Shown: positions 6,666-10,139 of the stretch, piece after piece
Layout: the number at the start of each line of letters is the position of its first letter
Numbering within the stretch: position 1 is the stretch's first letter
Assembly: GCA_025999115.1 (NCBI GenBank)
Contig: BNWW01000062.1
Coordinates: 1 to 10,139, forward strand
Length of the DNA stretch: 10,139 nucleotides
From: Bacteroidia bacterium
GTDB lineage: Bacteria; Bacteroidota; Bacteroidia; Bacteroidales; Azobacteroidaceae
Reading direction: 5' to 3'
Made by a program: the position numbers and the translations under genes
The notes under the pieces: generated by a model
Databases searched by the model: none
What the model saw: only the letters and a program-made list of their open reading frames with translations
What the model was told of the DNA's origin: nothing

Positions 6666-8894
6666 ATGAAATACACAAATCTCATTATCTGTATGGCTCT
6701 TATTTTCGCCGCCTGCAGCAAACCGTCGGCCGGTTCCATCGATCAAAAAGTGGATAATTTATTATCTCAAATGACATTGGAAGAAAAAATCGGACAATTA
6801 AATCAAATTTCCGGTTACGGCTTCAACGACGATATAGCTGCTCAAATTAAAAATGGGCAAATCGGTTCGATTCTCAATGAAATTGATGCTGAAACCATCA
6901 ACGCTTTGCAAAAAACAGCTGTCGAACAAAGCCGCTTGGGCATTCCCATTCTTTTTGCCCGTGATGTGATTCACGGTTTTAAAACCATTTTCCCCGTTCC
7001 ATTGGGACAGGCAGCTTCGTGGAATCCGCAAATCGCGGAAAACGGAAGTAGAGTAGCGGCTGTTGAAGCGGCCTCTGTGGGTATTCGTTGGACATTTGCT
7101 CCGATGCTTGATGTTTCGCGCGACCAACGCTGGGGACGTATCGTCGAAGGTTTAGGCGAAGATCCTGTGTTGGCTTCCCGCTTGGGCGCAGCCATGATTA
7201 AAGGATTTCAAGGCGACGATTTGAGTAATCCTGCGTCTATTGCTGCTTGCGCTAAACATTTCGCCGGCTACGGAGCCGTTGAAGGTGGCCGCGATTACAA
7301 TACAGCCGTCATTTCCAACGAACAATTGCGTAACACCTATTTGCCGTCGTTCAAAGCCGCCGTTGATGCCGGATGCGCCACGTTTATGGTTTCGTTTAAT
7401 GAAATCAACGGCGTTCCGAGTTCGGGCAACCGTTATTTAGTTCAAGATATTCTTCGTAAAGAATGGAAATACAACGGAATGATTGTAAGCGATTGGAATT
7501 CCATCGGAGAAATGATTCCGCACGGATACGCCGAAGATTTGAAACACGCAACCGCCATCGGTTTGAATACCGGCATTGATATGGATATGGAAAATCACGC
7601 TTATTTGCCATATACAGTTTCATTAATCAACGAAGGAAAAGTGAAGGAATCGACAGTCAACGAAGCAGTTAAACGTGTTTTAAAACTGAAATTTCAATTG
7701 GGATTATTCGATAATCCTTATGTTGAAATCAACGAACCGGTTTTCTATGCCGCCGGTCATTTGCAAAAAGCCAAAGAAGCCGCTATCGAAAGTGCCGTTT
7801 TATTAAAAAACGACCATCATTTATTGCCTTTGAGCGAAAATATTCGTTCGATTGCCGTCATCGGTCCGATGGCTGATGCGCCGCACGATCAAATGGGAAC
7901 ATGGGTGTTCGACGGCGAAAAATCACATACCGTTACGCCTTTGGCCACTTTAAAAGCCGAATACGGCGACAAACTGAAAATCAATTATGCGTCCGGATTA
8001 ACATTCAGCCGCGATTTAAATCAAAATCAATTTGCACAAGCCGTTTCAGCTGCTCGCATGAGCGATGTTGTTTTATTCTTCGGCGGAGAAGAAGCTATTT
8101 TATCGGGCGAAGCGCACAGCCGCGCCGACATCAGTTTACCGGGTGCACAAAAAGAATTATTGGCGGAATTGGCCAAAACCGGCAAACCGATAGTATTGGT
8201 GGTCATGGCCGGTCGCGCCATCGAAATTTACAAAGAATTGCCTTTGGTACAGAGTTATTTGTTTACTTTCCATCCCGGAACCATGGGCGGCCCCGCTTTA
8301 TGTGATTTGATTTTCGGAAAAGCCGTTCCTTCGGGAAAATTACCTGTAACCTATCCGAAAATGGTGGGACAAACGCCGGTTTATTACAATCAGAAAAACA
8401 CAGGCCGTCCTGCGGGCGATAATTTACCGACTATCGAAAATATTCCGCTCGAAGCAGGACAAGTTTCCTTGGGCAATACGAGTTATTATCTTGATGCCGG
8501 AAAAACGCCTTTGTTTCCGTTTGGTTACGGATTATCTTATACTACATTTGAATATTCGGATTTGAAATTATCAACTACGGAATTATCGGAAAACGGAAAA
8601 ATCGAGATTTCCTGTAATGTAAAAAACACAGGCAATCGCGATGCCGCCGAGATCGTGCAATTGTACATCCGTGATAAAGTCGGGTCGATTACACGTCCGG
8701 TAAAAGAATTGAAAAATTTCGATAAAATCACGCTCAAAGCCGGCGAATCGAAAATCGTTTCATTTATGCTTACAGCCGGTGATTTGAAATTCTGGAACAA
8801 CAACGATCAACAACTCCTCGAAGCAGGCGATTACCAAGTCTGGATTGCCCCCAACAGCGCCGAAGGTTTGGAAGCTTCATTTATATTGAAATAA
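6666..8894 (+). CDS. bglX: GH3 beta-glucosidase lipoprotein (BglX type)
   Basis: A 742-residue GH3 exo-acting beta-glucosidase that releases glucose from the non-reducing end of beta-gluco-oligosaccharides. The signal peptide ends in lipobox LIFAAC (C17), followed by SKPSAGS without acidic residues, so it probably stays on the periplasmic side (inference). The N-terminal TIM barrel (about 25-355) shows MTLEEKIGQLNQ, FARDVIHG with substrate-binding Asp100, DQRWGR (R158), KHFAGYGAVEGG (K197, H198) and the nucleophile Asp276 in MIVSDWNS. The alpha/beta sandwich domain (about 370-600) carries LSGEAHSRADISLPG, in which Glu482 is the probable acid/base. FPFGYGLSYTTFEY (617-630) leads to a fibronectin-III-like domain (about 640-740) with CNVKNTGNRDAAEIVQLYIRD. 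The order and spacing of motifs match E. coli BglX closely, hence the symbol. The start at 6666 lies 3 bp after the GH16 stop. It is the last step of the inferred beta-glucan pathway. Confidence 0.95.
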   Translation: MKYTNLIICMALIFAACSKPSAGSIDQKVDNLLSQMTLEEKIGQLNQISGYGFNDDIAAQIKNGQIGSILNEIDAETINALQKTAVEQSRLGIPILFARDVIHGFKTIFPVPLGQAASWNPQIAENGSRVAAVEAASVGIRWTFAPMLDVSRDQRWGRIVEGLGEDPVLASRLGAAMIKGFQGDDLSNPASIAACAKHFAGYGAVEGGRDYNTAVISNEQLRNTYLPSFKAAVDAGCATFMVSFNEINGVPSSGNRYLVQDILRKEWKYNGMIVSDWNSIGEMIPHGYAEDLKHATAIGLNTGIDMDMENHAYLPYTVSLINEGKVKESTVNEAVKRVLKLKFQLGLFDNPYVEINEPVFYAAGHLQKAKEAAIESAVLLKNDHHLLPLSENIRSIAVIGPMADAPHDQMGTWVFDGEKSHTVTPLATLKAEYGDKLKINYASGLTFSRDLNQNQFAQAVSAARMSDVVLFFGGEEAILSGEAHSRADISLPGAQKELLAELAKTGKPIVLVVMAGRAIEIYKELPLVQSYLFTFHPGTMGGPALCDLIFGKAVPSGKLPVTYPKMVGQTPVYYNQKNTGRPAGDNLPTIENIPLEAGQVSLGNTSYYLDAGKTPLFPFGYGLSYTTFEYSDLKLSTTELSENGKIEISCNVKNTGNRDAAEIVQLYIRDKVGSITRPVKELKNFDKITLKAGESKIVSFMLTAGDLKFWNNNDQQLLEAGDYQVWIAPNSAEGLEASFILK

Positions 8895-8917
8895 TAACAA
8901 CTTTAAATAACAACATC

Positions 8918-10139
8918 ATGAGAACAAGAATTTTACAATTATTTTTAGCGGCAATTTTGCTGCTTGGCGTACAAAACGCAAGCGCTTTTGGTTACAAAAA
9001 CGCCTCTGATAACTGGACGGCCGTTTTGACATCTTATGCTTTGCAGGAAAGTTTTTATTCCAGCGGCAACAATGAAGCCAATCAATGGTATGTTTTGATG
9101 GGGACAAATCCCGGAGAAGGATTCAATATTACACAAGACAACGATGCAACCGGTCAAAAATTCTATGTAGGTTTGGATGGAATCGCAGCAACGTCGGAAA
9201 ATACCGTTGTTCGCGCAACCTGCAAATGGGATAACGGTTTATTTGCCAACTTGACCGTCGTTCTTCCCGAAGGAAACGTATGGGTTAAACCCGCAACCGG
9301 CGATCCCGTATTAATGACCCATGTGGGAAATTATCAGTATGAGGCCATTTTGCCGCTTACCACTTCGGTGAGCGTATATGGTGATGATGTAGCAACAACG
9401 GCTACCAATGCGGAAGACGGGATGCCGGCCGGCGGAGTTCCCGCAACACTGAAATTGTCGATACCCGGCGTGGCTGTGTCTGCAACTGCGAGCAAGATAA
9501 AAGTAAAATACAATTTGTGGTGGAATCAAGTAACAGTGGAAGATTTTATCTCGGAATATTGTGATTCCCCTTATACTTCCAATGCGGTAGCCGGCAACCA
9601 AAATGTCCTCTTTACATGGGAAACCTTGGCCAACGGCAATGTGGTTATTTCGATTGCTCCGGGCGAAGGCACCGATGTAGCGACTTTCCGGGGCGACAAC
9701 GGTTTACGCCCAAGCGATTATAAAGTAAATGGCGTTTCCAATGGCGCTGGAAATACTTTTTTTGTCGCCTCGTTGAATGCGGAAAAAACGAAAATTACGC
9801 TTGTGCCGCAACAAACAATTCCCGAAGGCGCGATTATTTCTTTCACAACCAACCCTTCTTTAATGGAATGGGTTACATCAGGAAATAATAATGAATATAC
9901 TTGGGAGGCTCCTTTTACAGCCTACACCTATGGCAGCAATTGCAGCGGAGTGTATGTTACCAAATTGGCAACTCCGGCCAATGTCGATATCAATTCATCT
10001 AATGTACTGACTTTCACGGAAGTGCCGAATGCCAATACTTACATTGTAGCCGTAAAACTCGGTTCCGTAGCGCTCAAAACATGGAATGTTGCAGGTAGCG
10101 GAGAATCCATTGCATGGCCGTTTTCAGGCAATTTTGATG
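8918..10139 (+). CDS. Secreted multidomain protein of unknown function, N-terminal part (runs off the right edge)
   Basis: An open frame from the ATG at 8918 has no stop through the last base, giving 407 visible codons. It begins with a strong type I signal peptide, MRTRILQLFLAAILLLGVQN then ASA, with a likely cleavage after A23; there is no lipobox. Residues about 24-190 are a beta-rich domain I do not recognise (QWYVLMGTNPGEGF, KWDNGLFANLTVVLPEGNVW). Residues about 200-345 look like a separate beta-sandwich module: VEDFISEYCDSPYT, VLFTWETLANGNVVISI, ATFRGDNGLRPSDYKV, IPEGAIISFTTN and TAYTYGSNCSG, with C215 and C342 near its two ends. From about 348 the pattern LATPANVDI, VLTFTEVPNANTYIV is fibronectin-III-like. 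The gene follows GH3 by 23 bp in an A/T-rich gap and probably belongs to the operon. A T9SS sorting domain may follow downstream but is not visible. Role inferred as an extracellular glycan-binding or scaffold protein; no catalytic motif is seen. Confidence 0.88.
   Translation, partial: MRTRILQLFLAAILLLGVQNASAFGYKNASDNWTAVLTSYALQESFYSSGNNEANQWYVLMGTNPGEGFNITQDNDATGQKFYVGLDGIAATSENTVVRATCKWDNGLFANLTVVLPEGNVWVKPATGDPVLMTHVGNYQYEAILPLTTSVSVYGDDVATTATNAEDGMPAGGVPATLKLSIPGVAVSATASKIKVKYNLWWNQVTVEDFISEYCDSPYTSNAVAGNQNVLFTWETLANGNVVISIAPGEGTDVATFRGDNGLRPSDYKVNGVSNGAGNTFFVASLNAEKTKITLVPQQTIPEGAIISFTTNPSLMEWVTSGNNNEYTWEAPFTAYTYGSNCSGVYVTKLATPANVDINSSNVLTFTEVPNANTYIVAVKLGSVALKTWNVAGSGESIAWPFSGNFD

Noticed and set aside
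7901..8305. 134-codon same-strand open frame inside GH3
   Set aside because: It is an out-of-frame reading of conserved GH3 sequence, rich in Arg, Cys and Ser, with no support as a gene.

Overview
The window is part of a Bacteroidota polysaccharide utilization locus (PUL), probably for beta-1,3-glucans such as laminarin, curdlan or callose, or for mixed-linkage glucan. Six genes plus one gene cut by the window edge all lie on the + strand. The phylum call rests on a SusC/SusD pair, several lipoproteins with Bacteroidota-style signal peptides, AT-rich leaders without clear Shine-Dalgarno sequences, and a type IX secretion (T9SS) C-terminal sorting domain on one enzyme. The T9SS domain argues against Bacteroides itself and for a T9SS-bearing member of Bacteroidales (for example the Dysgonomonadaceae, Paludibacter or Porphyromonadaceae type) or a related order. 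This taxonomic step is inference.

Layout: the 3' third of a susC gene (1-1115) enters from the left edge. It is followed by susD (1134-2849), a surface-type lipoprotein of unknown family in the surface-glycan-binding-protein position (2894-3709), and a 109-bp intergenic segment that is unusually GC-rich in its first half (3710-3818). A tightly packed enzyme cassette comes next: a GH128 endo-beta-1,3-glucanase lipoprotein with a CBM6-like domain (3819-5126), a GH16 beta-glucanase with an N-terminal beta-sandwich and a T9SS sorting domain (5130-6662), and a BglX-type GH3 beta-glucosidase lipoprotein (6666-8894). The enzyme genes are separated by only 3 bp each. From 8918 a secreted multidomain protein of unknown function reads open through the right edge.

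Working model (inference from family knowledge): GH16 and GH128 cut beta-glucan at the cell surface, the SusD and SGBP-like lipoproteins capture the fragments, SusC imports them with TonB energy, and GH3 releases glucose, probably in the periplasm. The residues after each lipidated cysteine fit this split: acidic in the SGBP-like protein and GH128, non-acidic in GH3. No regulator (HTCS, SusR-like, ECF sigma/anti-sigma), tRNA, rRNA, CRISPR array or transposase gene is visible. The points most worth following up are the uncharacterised secreted protein at the right edge with its cysteine-bracketed module, the unclassified lipoprotein at 2894-3709, and the odd GC-rich intergenic island before GH128.
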